DNA from: DATBJJ01 sp963750915
GTDB lineage: Bacteria; Acidobacteriota; Vicinamibacteria; Vicinamibacterales; 2-12-FULL-66-21
NCBI GenBank assembly: GCA_963750915.1
Contig: CAVVSF010000008.1
Coordinates: forward strand, 62,001 to 126,000
DNA length: 64,000 nt
Direction: 5' to 3'
Part shown: piece after piece, positions 8,734 through 19,966 of the stretch
How positions within the stretch are numbered: position 1 is the stretch's first letter
How the letters are laid out: each line of letters starts with the position of its first letter
Program-made: the position numbers and the translations under genes
Notes under the pieces: model-generated
Told to the model about the DNA's origin: nothing
The model's input: only the letters and a program-made list of their open reading frames with translations
Database searches by the model: none

Positions 8734-11652
8734 CTATCGCGCCGGGCTCGCGGTCCCCGTTCCGCCGCCGGCGTCCTGGTGCTCAGGTAGATGCCGTTGA
8801 ACAGGAACTTGAAAGTCCCGTGCGGCTGGGCGCGGAAAGTGATCTCCGGCCCGAACGCGTAGAACTTGCCCTTCCCTACCGTCGCGTCGAGAGCGACGAC
8901 GCCATCCTTGAGATAGCCCTGGCCGTAGGCCCAGCCGCTCCGCAGCGGCGTCGCGCTATCGAACCATGCCACCGGCCGTACGCCTTTCATCGTCGAGTCC
9001 GGTCCGAGCTCGAAGACGGGACTGTTGTCGAAGAAGACGTCGACCGGATTGGAGATGCCGTGCGCGAGCGGCGCTGTGGTATCGACGGCGACGCGCAGGA
9101 TCGATCCGGGCACGTCAGTACTTCTCCGACGGCAGCGGCCGGGAGGCCCCCTCCGGGCTGCGCTCGACGAGGTGGTTCTGCACCGGCAGATCGAGCAGCT
9201 CCGCCATCGTCATCGACGAACGGCCGACGCTCAGGATCGTCCCGCCATCGTCGAGGAACTTCTTGAGCTGGGGCATGGTCTGGGCCGCGGTGTAGGAGCC
9301 GAGCTGCGCCTGGTACTCCGCGGGAACGTTGCCGCCGCCACCGCGCCCGCCAGCCTGGCCGCGACCACCGGCCGCACCCGCCGGCGCGCCGCCTGCTGGT
9401 GCGCCTGCCGGAGCGGCTGCCGGAGCACCGCCGCGGCCGCCGCCGCCACGTCCGCCGAAGCCGGCCGACGGCCCGACCCCCGACGGAAAGATGATGACGT
9501 CGTACTTGCTCGACAGGTTGCCAGCGTCGATCGCCTGCGGGAAGACCACCTCGAACGGGAACTCGAACTGTTCGAGCAGCCAGCGCGTCCAGCCCGAGGG
9601 CATCGAGCCGCCGTACTGGTCGGCAAGCGCGATCCGGACTTTCCGCAGCTTGATCGCGTCGCCAGCCGGCTTTGCCGCGACGCCTTCGAACGAGACGCCG
9701 AGATCAGCCGCCAGCTTTGTGACCGCGGCCGTCGTCGACGGTTTGGACGCGACGAAGAACGCGCCCGGCTGCGAACCACCCGTCACCCAGTAAACGTCCT
9801 CGCCTGCCGCGACCAGTCGGTTGATGGCGGTGAACGAATCGTTGACCGCGTGGCTGAAGGTATAGCCCCCAGCCGCCGTCGTCACCTTCCCGGGCGCCGG
9901 CTTCTGCATCGCGCTCAGCTTCTCGAACGGGCCGTCGAAGCCGTCGAGCACGCGATCGAACTTGACGCCCATCTGGTAGGCGAGCGTCCAGCCGGCGTTG
10001 TCGTACGGCCGGCTCGGCGGGCCGCCCGGATAAGGAATGTCGTCGGGATGATCCTGCGGCTCGAACATGTCGAGGACATGCGGACGGAAGGCCTGTGACG
10101 CCTTGACGACATAGGAGCCGGCCGGATAGTTCTTGCCGCCGACCGTGAACGCCGCCGTCGCGCGATGCACGGCGACGCCGGTCTTCATCAGGGTGTTGAC
10201 GAACTTGGTCACGGTCGGGAAGTCGGTCTGATCCGCCGGCAGAACGAAGCCGCGCGGGTCGCGCGTGTTCGGATCGCGCAGCAGGCGCTTGAAATCCTCC
10301 GCCGTGCCGCCACCGCCGCGACCGCCGCGGCCGGCCGGCGCGTCCGGTTCGTCGCCGCCCGGGGCATCGCCTCGCCCGCCGCCGCGCCCGCCACCGCTCA
10401 CGGCCGCAGTCGCGGCGATGACGCGGCGAGGCGTCGCCGTCCAGCTGTCGCGGTTGCCGCGATCGATGGAGTTCTTCCCCATCTGGTAGATGTTGTAGAG
10501 GAAGTTCTCCTTGTTGCGCGAGGCGATGTCGAGAACGGCGTAGTTGGCGGTCACCGAATAGTCGACGGACTGGCGGAAGTGCCAGGGCTGCGGCTCGATC
10601 GGGAAATGGAGATTCGAATCCGGCAACTGCTTCGACGGAATGAACGGGATGCTCATCGGCGTCGGATTCCCGATCGTCTCGGTGAGCAGGCCGACCATGT
10701 TGTGGAAGTAGGCCATCGTCCGCAGGCCGCCGTTCCACCAGGTCGAGTAGTTGGCGCCGCGGCGGCTGGTGACGCCGGGCTTCCCTTCCGCGGCGAAGCG
10801 GCTATGCATCGCCGCCGCGACGAGATCGAGCTGCGCCGGGATCAGGGGATCGAAGTTGTAGTTGAAGGGATCGCGGAACGGCGGCGCGAACATCACCGTG
10901 CCGGCCGGTCCGGTCTGGTGATGGTTGTACATGATCTGGGGGTACCACTCGGTGTACATCACCCGGTTCATATTGGTGCTCTCGGGCTGCGTCGACATGT
11001 AGAAGTCGCGGTTGTTGTCGTGCCCGATGTACTTCTGGTAGAGCCGCGGCAGGCCGCCGCTCGAGCGGCGGGTCGGCTCGGATTCGCGCATGTACCAGCT
11101 CGACACCAGTTCCATGCCGTCCGGGTTGGCGTGTACAGCGAGGATCACCAGGTCGTTGAGAAACCGCGTCGTCTCGGCATCGGTGCGCGAGACGAGCTGG
11201 TAGACGGTTTCAATCAGCTGATGCGCGCCGAGGACCTCGGTCGCGTGCAGGCCGCCGTCGATCCAGACGACGCCCTTCCCTTCCTTCGCCAGGGCCCTGG
11301 CCTGGTCGGCCGTGAGACCTTCGGCAAGCGCCAGCTTCGACGAAATCTCCTTGTAGCGATCGAGCTTCTTGTGGTTCTCGGGGGAGGTGATGATCGCCAT
11401 CAGCTGCGGCCGCCCCTCGGCGGTCTTGCCGATCTCGACGACCTTCATCCGCTCGGATTCCTTGTCGAGCTTCTGCCAGTAGGCGACAAACTGCGTGTAG
11501 GTGGCGAGCTGGTAGTCGTCGCCGATGTTGAAACCGAAATGCGCCTTCGGTGCCGTGACCGTCGGCGCCTGTTGCGCGGACGCGGTCGCAGCTACCGCCA
11601 GCATGACTGCCGTCGCGGCGGTAACCGCGCGGCGCTTGGTGCCCGTGAGCAT
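8734..11652 (-). CDS. Secreted M14-family zinc carboxypeptidase, frameshifted near its C-terminus
   Basis: A large secreted peptidase of about 970 residues when repaired. It has a signal peptide (VMLAVAATASAQQ) and the M14 zinc motif HATE (H136, E139). Further family marks are HANPDGMELV, GHDNNRDFYM, a third-ligand region YNHHQTGP and a catalytic-Glu-like LLTETIGNP. A Gly/Ala/Arg low-complexity linker precedes the C-terminal domain. The first frame stops at TGA 9115-9117 after PSEKY; the sequence continues one frame over with PGSILRVAVD and WFDSATPLRSGWAYG, the normal ending. One extra base near 9113-9118 explains this. A second, opposite shift near 8785 would end the protein at TAG 8734-8736, just before the terminator. 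The start has a strong GGGGGAGGGG ribosome site. Confidence 0.8.
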
Positions 11653-11750
11653 CGTTCCCCCTCCCCCAAACGGCCCAGGAGCGGGCCGCGTTCCCTCGTG
11701 GAGGCGTTAACGATACCAAAAAATCAAATTTTGAAAGAAAGCCGCGCTGT

Positions 11751-12302
11751 CTACTTGATAGGGTTGCCTGAGGGCGGCGCACCTCCCTCGGGCATCGTTG
11801 CCAGGAACGACGAGGTGTCCTCGTAGACGACGCCGTCGGCGTTCGAGCCAAGGTAGCGAGCTGGCGGCGTCACGTCGAGCGGATCACCGACGATGGCGTA
11901 GCCGGACGACGCCGCCCCGACCGAGAGGCCATTGCACGAGCCAGGCGCACCAGCAACGGCTGTACCGGCCATGCTGAAGGTATAGCCACTCTTGACGAAG
12001 ATCGGGTCTGCCGTGAACTCCGGCGCCAGGAACGCCTCGACCGAACCGGGTGGAACGTCGCCCAGTGTCGGCAGATCCGGAGAGTAGAAGCCGAAGCCGC
12101 AGGTAATGGCAAAACTCAACTGCGCACTGTTGACCACCTTGATCGTTCCGATCGCCGACACCGACTGCGCCGCGCCCCGGGCTCGCATCAGACCGGGAAT
12201 CGCCAGCGTCGAGAGCAGGCCGATCAAGGCGACCACGAACAGCATGTCGATCAGGGTGAATCCAGCCTCGCCGCGACTCACACCGACTTTAGGAGAAGTC
12301 AT
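11751..12302 (-). CDS. Type IV pilin-like protein with Asp at mature position 5
   Basis: A 183-residue prepilin. The short basic leader ends at G14, followed by the methylation motif FTLIDML and a hydrophobic helix (FVVALIGLLSTLAIPGLM). Prepilin peptidase would cut G14/F15. The usual Glu at mature position 5 is replaced by Asp (D19), a change seen mainly in minor or divergent pilins. The globular part has two cysteines that could form a disulfide (TCGFGF and GSCNGL). It resembles Acidobacterial type II pseudopilin or pilA-like proteins. No assembly genes are nearby, so it must use machinery encoded elsewhere. A possible sigma-54 site lies about 50 bases upstream. Confidence 0.8.
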   Translation of the reverse strand: MTSPKVGVSRGEAGFTLIDMLFVVALIGLLSTLAIPGLMRARGAAQSVSAIGTIKVVNSAQLSFAITCGFGFYSPDLPTLGDVPPGSVEAFLAPEFTADPIFVKSGYTFSMAGTAVAGAPGSCNGLSVGAASSGYAIVGDPLDVTPPARYLGSNADGVVYEDTSSFLATMPEGGAPPSGNPIK

Positions 12303-12350
12303 TTCGCACCTTCGCGACTGACAATATTTGGCACTCTGCCATTTTGCGAC

Positions 12351-12366
12351 TGCCGGAAATTGGCCA
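12351..12366 (-). promoter_or_regulatory. Possible sigma-54 (-24/-12) promoter of the pilin-like gene
   Basis: The minus strand reads TGGCCAATTTCCGGCA. The invariant GG and GC dinucleotides have the correct 10-base spacing, but the central consensus is poor. Initiation about 12 bases downstream would give a leader of about 40 bases. Type IV pilin genes are often sigma-54 dependent, which is the main reason to note it. Confidence 0.3.
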
Positions 12367-12448
12367 ACTCAGGCATTCCGGCCTGCCAAGCTCTCACAGA
12401 GCCAGGCCCAAACTACTGATTTTAAAGTGGCTTACTAACTACGCGCCG

Positions 12449-14353
12449 TCAGTGACGTCTGGGAAAGTGCAAGAAGAGCACCACAGCCATTCCCGCCAGG
12501 CCCGCGAAGTCCGTCCAGGGTGAGGCGTAGCACAAGAGCAGCCCGGCGAGGCCGGCCGCCACCCGCCCGGCAGGCGCCAGGGGTCCGCGAATCCAGCCGC
12601 CGAAGGCGGCGGCGAGGCAGGCGATGCCGGCGGCGGCCGTCGTGGTCGTCAAGAGGATCGAGTTCCACGAGCCTTGAAAGAGGAGCCCCTCCCCCGCCGG
12701 TGAGAGCGTAAACACGAAAGGCACGAGAAAGGCCGGCAGCGTGTACTTCCAGGTCAGCATCATGGTCTGGAAGGGGTTGCCGCCGGTCAGCGCCGCGGCG
12801 GCGAACGGTGACAGCGCCGTCGGCGGGCTGACCTCGGAGAGGACGGCGTAGTAGAAGATGAACATGTGCGCGGCGGCGGGCGAAACGCCGGTCTGGACCA
12901 GGGCAGGCGCGATCATCACGGCGGCGATGATGTAGGACGCCGTCACCGGCACCGCCAGGCCCAGCATCCATACCGCGAGCGCCGAATAGACGACCGTCAA
13001 AATCAACTGACCGCCGGCCATCGCGACGATCAGGCCGCTCAGTTTCAGCCCGAGCCCGGTCAGCGTCACGACGCCGACGATGATGCCTGCCGTCGCGGTC
13101 GTGGCGACGACACCGAGGACCCCGGTCGCGCCCGTCTCGAGTGCCCCGGCCAGGGCGCGCGGGCCGAGCGCCGTCTCGCGACGGATCAGGCTCAAGGCAA
13201 CGGCCAGGAGTGTCGCCCAGAAGACGGCGCGGAAGGCCGACATCCCGGCCACCATGAAGACCGCGATCGCGACGAGCGAAGTGAAGTGATAGCCGCGGGC
13301 GCGGAACAGGTCGCCGGCGCTGCGGCCGTCGGCTGCCAAGGCGCGGGTGCCGAGCCGGCGTGAATCCGCCTCGATCATCAGCAGGATCGAAAGGTAGTAC
13401 AGCAGCGTGGGGATCGCCGCCATCACGAGCACCTGGAGATAGGAGATCTCGAGGAACTCGGCGATGAGGAACGCCGCTGCGCCGAGCGTCGGCGGCGAGA
13501 TCAGGGCGCCGATGCCGGCCGCAGACAGGACTGCGCCGGCCACCTCCGGTCGGTAGCCGGCGCCGCGCAGCAGCGGCCACGACACCGATCCCAGCATCAC
13601 GGTCGTGGCGACGCCGCTCCCGGAAACCGTTCCGAGGAGAAACCCGGCGACGGTAACGGTGCGTCCAGGCGCGGCGCCGGACGAGGACCGTCGCATGACC
13701 GCCATCGACCACTCGATGAAGAACCGGCCGGCGCCGGAGCGTTCGAGGACGGCGCCGTAGATCGTGAACAGCACGATGTAGGTCGAGGCGACATCGAGCG
13801 GGACGCCGAACATCCCCTCGAGCGTCATGTAGAGCGTGCCGACGAGCCGATCGAGCGCGTAGCCGCGATGGGCGACGAGCGGCAGCCCGATGCGATCAAA
13901 GACCGGCCCCGCCCAGCCGTAGACGATGAATCCGATCGCTGTCGCGGGCAGAATCCAGCCGGCGGATCGCCGCGTCGCCTCGAGGACGAGCAGGATGGCG
14001 AGGGCCCCGAGGGCGACATCGATGCCCATCGGGTCGGCGGCGCGGTAGACGAACTGCGAAAAGTCGACGATGGGCCAGGACAGGGCGACGACGGCCGCCG
14101 CGATGCAGATCCAGTCGAGCGGCACGACGGTGCCGGCGTCGCGGCCCGGCCGCGCCGGCACGAGCAGGAAGATCAGCACCAGCGCGAGGAGGAGGAAGCT
14201 GACGCGGTAGACCTGCGGCTGGACGACGAAGAGGACCCAGTAGAGCGCGTAGAGCGAGAGCCCGATCGCCAGGCCCCGGGCGAGGGCGCCAGGCCATCCG
14301 CTCAGCGAGCGGACGGAGAATTCCTGCAGTGGTTCAGGTGGCGCGGTCACCAC
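12449..14353 (-). CDS. TRAP transporter fused permease (4TM/12TM), TAXI type
   Basis: A 634-residue polytopic protein, the usual length for fused DctQM permeases of TAXI-TRAP systems. The small N-terminal Q-like part covers about residues 25-110 and the large M-like part the rest. Family signatures include GTVSGSGVATTVMLGSVSWP and GIGALISPPTLGAAAFLIAE, and the repeated counterpart SEVSPPTALSPFAAAALTGG in the second half. The protein imports organic acids, glutamate-like or other small anions using an ion gradient; the substrate is unknown. Start GTG at 14353 lies 52 bases after the stop of the binding-protein gene, so the two form an operon with the binding protein first. Confidence 0.9.
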   Translation of the reverse strand: MVTAPPEPLQEFSVRSLSGWPGALARGLAIGLSLYALYWVLFVVQPQVYRVSFLLLALVLIFLLVPARPGRDAGTVVPLDWICIAAAVVALSWPIVDFSQFVYRAADPMGIDVALGALAILLVLEATRRSAGWILPATAIGFIVYGWAGPVFDRIGLPLVAHRGYALDRLVGTLYMTLEGMFGVPLDVASTYIVLFTIYGAVLERSGAGRFFIEWSMAVMRRSSSGAAPGRTVTVAGFLLGTVSGSGVATTVMLGSVSWPLLRGAGYRPEVAGAVLSAAGIGALISPPTLGAAAFLIAEFLEISYLQVLVMAAIPTLLYYLSILLMIEADSRRLGTRALAADGRSAGDLFRARGYHFTSLVAIAVFMVAGMSAFRAVFWATLLAVALSLIRRETALGPRALAGALETGATGVLGVVATTATAGIIVGVVTLTGLGLKLSGLIVAMAGGQLILTVVYSALAVWMLGLAVPVTASYIIAAVMIAPALVQTGVSPAAAHMFIFYYAVLSEVSPPTALSPFAAAALTGGNPFQTMMLTWKYTLPAFLVPFVFTLSPAGEGLLFQGSWNSILLTTTTAAAGIACLAAAFGGWIRGPLAPAGRVAAGLAGLLLCYASPWTDFAGLAGMAVVLFLHFPRRH

Positions 14354-14405
14354 GCTTCAACCAGACGCTCGATGCCGCCGGTTGCCGACATCTCGCCCGC
14401 CCGGA

Positions 14406-15404
14406 TCAGCGGCCGCTGCCGGTGTAAAACCGAATCGCGCCAGCGTGAAATGGCGCCGGCGAGCCGCTTTTGGCGCGGTCGGGCGACAGATGGGCGGCCT
14501 CGGGGTGGATCGCCGTCAGTTCCGACTTCTTCTCGAACAACAGCCGTGTGATGTCGTAGGCCAGCGCCTCGGACATGGAACGATTCACGACCAGGACGTT
14601 GGCAACGCCGGCAACGGCAACCGGCGTGTCGACACCGCGATAGGTGCCGGCCGGAATCTGCAGCGGAAAGTAGAAGTCCCCGAACTCACGCTGTAGCGCC
14701 GGGATGTACTCGACCGTCGGCAGCAGCCGGAGGCTGACGCCGTGGCTGTGCGCCAGATCCTGCACGGCCGCCGTCGGCAGGCCGCCGCTCCAGAAGAATG
14801 CGGCAACCTTGCCATCCTTCAACGCCCCCGCCGACTCGGCGACGCCGAGTCCCTGCCGGGTCAGATCGCGATCGGGATCGAGCCCGGCCGCCCGCAGCAC
14901 GCGTAGCGCGATGACCTCGGTGCCGCTGCCAGGCGATCCGGTCGAAATCGTCTTGCCGCGAAGATCGGCCGCGCTCTCGACGCCCGACCCGGGCGTCGTC
15001 ACGAGCTGCGTGTAGTTGGAATAGAGCACCGCGAGGCTGACGGCCGGCACCGGCCGGCCCTCGAAGGCGCCGCGGCCGGCAATCGCGTCGGCGAGCGTAT
15101 CGGCGAGCGTGAACGCGACGTCGGCGCGGCCGTCACGAATCAGCTTGAGGTTGTCGACCGACGCCGCCGTCACCTCCGCCGTCGCCCGCACATCCGGCAG
15201 GTTCTCGTTCAGCACTTTGGCGATGCCGCCGCCGTACGGATAGTAGACGCCGCCCGTGCCGCCAGTCGCGATGGATACAAAGCGCGACCCCGCCTGGCCG
15301 CTATTCGAACAGGCGGCAACGAGCGTCGCGAGGAGAAGGACGGCGAGTCGCTTCGCCGGGGCTCGGGGCTCGGGACTCGGGGCTCGAAAAACATCCGAAA
15401 TCAC
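14406..15404 (-). CDS. TAXI-family TRAP solute-binding lipoprotein
   Basis: A 332-residue periplasmic binding protein with a lipobox-like LVAAC near residue 32 and the TAXI signature SIATGGTGGVYYPYGGGIAK. The motif STGSPGSGTEVIALRVL is also typical. It delivers substrate to the fused permease encoded next. The N-terminal 16 residues (APSPEPRAP) are encoded by a GC-rich repeat that forms the left arm of an inverted repeat, so the start at GTG 15404 is doubtful; no other start codon lies between it and the signal peptide. The repeat may have invaded the 5' end or displaced the original start. Confidence 0.85.
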   Translation of the reverse strand: MISDVFRAPSPEPRAPAKRLAVLLLATLVAACSNSGQAGSRFVSIATGGTGGVYYPYGGGIAKVLNENLPDVRATAEVTAASVDNLKLIRDGRADVAFTLADTLADAIAGRGAFEGRPVPAVSLAVLYSNYTQLVTTPGSGVESAADLRGKTISTGSPGSGTEVIALRVLRAAGLDPDRDLTRQGLGVAESAGALKDGKVAAFFWSGGLPTAAVQDLAHSHGVSLRLLPTVEYIPALQREFGDFYFPLQIPAGTYRGVDTPVAVAGVANVLVVNRSMSEALAYDITRLLFEKKSELTAIHPEAAHLSPDRAKSGSPAPFHAGAIRFYTGSGR

Positions 15405-15464
15405 GTCGAGCGACTCCGTTCAGAATGCACTTCGAGCCCCGAGCCCCGAGCCCCGAACCCCGAC
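15357..15464. repeat. Inverted repeat of 7-8 base GGGGCTC units (long imperfect hairpin)
   Basis: The left arm, about 15357-15388, is four tandem units of the form GGGGCTC/GGGACTC. The right arm, about 15431-15464, has four units of the complementary form GAGCCCC. The arms pair over about 30 bases around a loop of about 42 bases. It lies between the EttA gene and the TAXI binding-protein gene and overlaps the latter's start. Other gaps in the window have the same layout with different unit sequences. Confidence 0.8.
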
Positions 15465-15466
15465 AT

Positions 15467-17140
<1,674 letters not shown>

Positions 17141-17146
17141 GAATCG

Positions 17147-17179
17147 CAGCTGTCGGCTGTCAGCGTCCCGCTGCCAGCC
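17147..17179. repeat. GCTGTCA-type repeat with small hairpin
   Basis: CAGCTGTCGGCTGTCAGCG is followed, after TCC, by CGCTGCCAGCC. GGCTGTCAGCG and CGCTGCCAGCC pair at 10 of 11 positions. The same CAGCTGTCAGC unit recurs at 45719-45755. Confidence 0.6.
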
Positions 17180-17196
17180 AGGTGGTTTCTTTCAGT

Positions 17197-19095
17197 CTAC
17201 TTCACCCCGGCCGGGGCCGTCGTCGTGAAGTCCTCGCCCGGATTGATGAAGCGGTCGGTCTCGAGCATGTACTGCTTGTCGTAGAGGGTGCGGTAGCGGC
17301 CGCCGAGCGCGAGCAGCTCGTCGTGGGTGCCGCGCTCGACGATCTCGCCATGCTCGAGGACGAGGATCTGATCGGCGCTGCGGATGGTCGATAACCGGTG
17401 CGCGATGACGAACGTGGTGCGGCCGCGGCGCAGCGAGCGCAGGCCGTCCTGGATCAGCGCCTCGCTCTCGCTGTCGAGCGACGACGTCGCCTCGTCGAGC
17501 ACGAGAATCTTCGGGTCGGCGAGGATCGCGCGCGCGATCGCGACGCGCTGGCGCTGCCCGCCCGACAGCCGCACGCCGCGCTCGCCGACGACCGTGTCGT
17601 AGCCCTTCTCGAAGCCGTCGATGAACTCGTCGGCATGGGCGATGCGGCTGACCGCGCGCACCTGCTCGATGGTCGCGTCGGGGCGGCCGTAGCTGATGTT
17701 TTCGCCCACCGGTCCGTCGAAGAGGAAGTTGTCCTGGAGCACGACGCCAATCTGCGAGCGGTAGTCGCGCAGGCGGATGTCGACGAGGTCGCGGCCGTCG
17801 ACGAGGATGCGGCCGGCCGTCGGCCGGTTGAACGCCATCACCAGGCTGATCAGCGTACTCTTGCCCGACCCGCTCGACCCGACCAGCGCCGTCGTCGTGC
17901 CCGCCGGCGCCTCGAAGTTGACCTGCTTCAGCACCGGGACGCCGGCCGTGTACTCGAAGCTGACGTTCTCGAAGATGACCTCGCCGGCCAGCGCGCCGAG
18001 CGGCGCCTTCTTGTCGTCCTCGTCATCCTCGGTCGTCATGTCGACGAGCTCGCGGATGCGATCGAGGCCGGCGAACGCCTCGCTGATCTGCGTCCCGATG
18101 GACGCGATCTGGACGACCGGCGCTGCCATCAGGCCGGTCAGCACGAGGTAGAAGATGAAGTCGCCGAGCGTCATCGCTCCCGACAGGATGGCGCGGCCGC
18201 CGATCACGATCATGATCACGCCGATGACGCCGACGACGACGGTCGAGAATGCCGTGATTGCCGAGACGCCGGTGATCGACTGCGCGACATTGCGGAAGAG
18301 GCGATGGACGCCCTTCGTAAAGACCAGCTCCTCGCGCTTCTCGGCGGTGTAGGTCTTGACGATGCGGATGCCGCCGAGGGTTTCGTTGAGGCGGCCGGTA
18401 ACCTCGGCGTTGATCTTGCCGCGCTCGCGGAAGAGCGGCCGCAGCCGGTTGAAGGCCAGCGCCATGGCGCCGCCGAAGATGGCAAGGGCGGTCAGGGTCG
18501 CGAGCGTGAGCCACCAGTTCAGGTAGAAGAGGATCGCCAGGGCGACGAGGGCGGTGACGATGCTGCCGACCAGCTGGACCAGGCCGCTGCCGACCAGGTT
18601 CCGGATGCCTTCGGCGTCGGTCATGATCCTCGAGATCAGGACGCCGGCCTGGGTCGAGTCGAAGTAGCGCACCGGCAGTCGGGCGACGTGGGCCTCGACC
18701 CGCCGCCGCATGTCGGTGATGGCGCGCTGCGCCGCGACACCGAGCACCTGCGACAACGCGAACGAGGTCACCGCCTGGACGATGGTGGCGGCGCCGGCCG
18801 CCAGCGCCAGCGGCATCAGCAAATCGGCCTGCCGCTTGCCGATGACGTCGTCGATGAGGAACTTCGACGTCGCCGGCAGCACCAGACCGACAAGGCGGTT
18901 CACGAGCATCAGCCCCAGCCCGAGCGCCAGCCGTCCCCTGCGCGCGGCGATGAGCGACCTCGCCTCCCGCCACGCATTCGAGGCGTTGAGCTTCTTCTTC
19001 TTGGGCGGTTCCGGCGGCGCGGTGGCCGCCGCCTGCCCGCGGCGGCTGTGGCTGCGCTCCGATCGCGGCAGGCCGCTTCCCCTGATTAAAGCCAT
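17197..19095 (-). CDS. MsbA-like ABC exporter, fused membrane and ATPase domains
   Basis: A 632-residue half-transporter. Residues 1-45 are polar with a KKKK patch; about 50-330 hold six membrane segments (for example LALGLGLMLVNRLVGLVLP); the ATPase domain follows with Walker A GSSGSGKST, Q-loop VLQDNFLFDG, signature LSGGQRQRVAIARA, Walker B ILVLDEATS and the H-loop IAHRLSTI. Such exporters flip lipids, lipid A precursors or drugs as homodimers in the inner membrane. The identity of the substrate is open; the role is not fixed by neighbours. ATG at 19095 lies inside the end of the HAD phosphatase gene (10-base overlap), so the two are coupled. Confidence 0.9.
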   Translation of the reverse strand: MALIRGSGLPRSERSHSRRGQAAATAPPEPPKKKKLNASNAWREARSLIAARRGRLALGLGLMLVNRLVGLVLPATSKFLIDDVIGKRQADLLMPLALAAGAATIVQAVTSFALSQVLGVAAQRAITDMRRRVEAHVARLPVRYFDSTQAGVLISRIMTDAEGIRNLVGSGLVQLVGSIVTALVALAILFYLNWWLTLATLTALAIFGGAMALAFNRLRPLFRERGKINAEVTGRLNETLGGIRIVKTYTAEKREELVFTKGVHRLFRNVAQSITGVSAITAFSTVVVGVIGVIMIVIGGRAILSGAMTLGDFIFYLVLTGLMAAPVVQIASIGTQISEAFAGLDRIRELVDMTTEDDEDDKKAPLGALAGEVIFENVSFEYTAGVPVLKQVNFEAPAGTTTALVGSSGSGKSTLISLVMAFNRPTAGRILVDGRDLVDIRLRDYRSQIGVVLQDNFLFDGPVGENISYGRPDATIEQVRAVSRIAHADEFIDGFEKGYDTVVGERGVRLSGGQRQRVAIARAILADPKILVLDEATSSLDSESEALIQDGLRSLRRGRTTFVIAHRLSTIRSADQILVLEHGEIVERGTHDELLALGGRYRTLYDKQYMLETDRFINPGEDFTTTAPAGVK

Positions 19096-19961
19096 GTTCT
19101 TTCGTTGGACGCTGCCCCGAAGACGAACGTCTCAATCGCCCGGGCCACCCCCGCGTTGTCGTTGGTTGCCGCCTCCGCCCAGCCGCGCGCGCGCAGCTCC
19201 TCGACGGCGTTGCCCATGATCACCGGTCGGCCGGCGAACTCGAGCATCTCGAGGTCGTTGAGATTGTCGCCCATGGCCATGACCTCTCCGGCGGCGATGC
19301 CCTGCCGCGCCGCCCACTCGCGCAGCGCCAGCCCCTTCGAGCAGCCCGCCTGCAGCACGTCGACCAGGGTGAAGTCGCGGCCCAGGTACTCCGTCAGCGT
19401 CACCGAGAACTCCGGCGTCGCCGCGTCCGCGAGCCGGCGGCGCAGCCCGTCGAACAGTATCCGCATCGCCGCGCACGAACCGGTGAACATCACCTGCACC
19501 GGGTCGTCGTCGGTCAGCGCCTGCTCGAGCGGGTCCACTTCGCAGACGAACTCACGATTGCGCTCGCAGAAGAGCCGAATCCGCGGGTTCGCCCAGTCGA
19601 TGCGCTCGAACACCACCTGCCCTTCCCGCTCGCGATCGAAGATGAGCGCCGCCTCACGGCGGTGGCCGCCGGCAGACTCGAGTACCTGGCGCGCCGCCGC
19701 CCGCGGCAGCAGACGCTGCTGCAGCGTCCGTCCGTCGCCAGACTTGACGATCGCCCCATTGCTCAGGATCAGCGTCAGGGGCGCGGGCAGCTGTTCGAGG
19801 ATCGACCGCGCGAACTCATAGCGACGGCCGGTGGCAATCGCGACCTCGACCCCGGCGTCGAGCGCGCGCGCCAGCGCCCGCCGATTGACGTCGGGCACCC
19901 GGCCGCGACTGTCGAGCAGGGTTCCGTCGAGGTCGAGGGCGAGGAGGCGTATGCGGGGCAA
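19086..19961 (-). CDS. Cof-type HAD-superfamily phosphatase
   Basis: From the TTG at 19961 the protein is 291 residues. The catalytic DxD motif is in ALDLDGTLLD (residues 8-17, nucleophile D10), and the conserved C-terminal motif is MGDNLNDLEML; ILSNGA is motif II. Cof-type HAD enzymes hydrolyse sugar phosphates, nucleotides or PLP in the cytoplasm. The frame is open upstream to 20126, but that part is encoded by AT-rich intergenic repeats and has no family similarity, so the TTG start next to the DxD motif is preferred. It overlaps the ABC exporter gene downstream. Substrate unknown. Confidence 0.85.
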   Translation of the reverse strand: MPRIRLLALDLDGTLLDSRGRVPDVNRRALARALDAGVEVAIATGRRYEFARSILEQLPAPLTLILSNGAIVKSGDGRTLQQRLLPRAAARQVLESAGGHRREAALIFDREREGQVVFERIDWANPRIRLFCERNREFVCEVDPLEQALTDDDPVQVMFTGSCAAMRILFDGLRRRLADAATPEFSVTLTEYLGRDFTLVDVLQAGCSKGLALREWAARQGIAAGEVMAMGDNLNDLEMLEFAGRPVIMGNAVEELRARGWAEAATNDNAGVARAIETFVFGAASNERTWL

Positions 19962-19966
19962 GGGTA

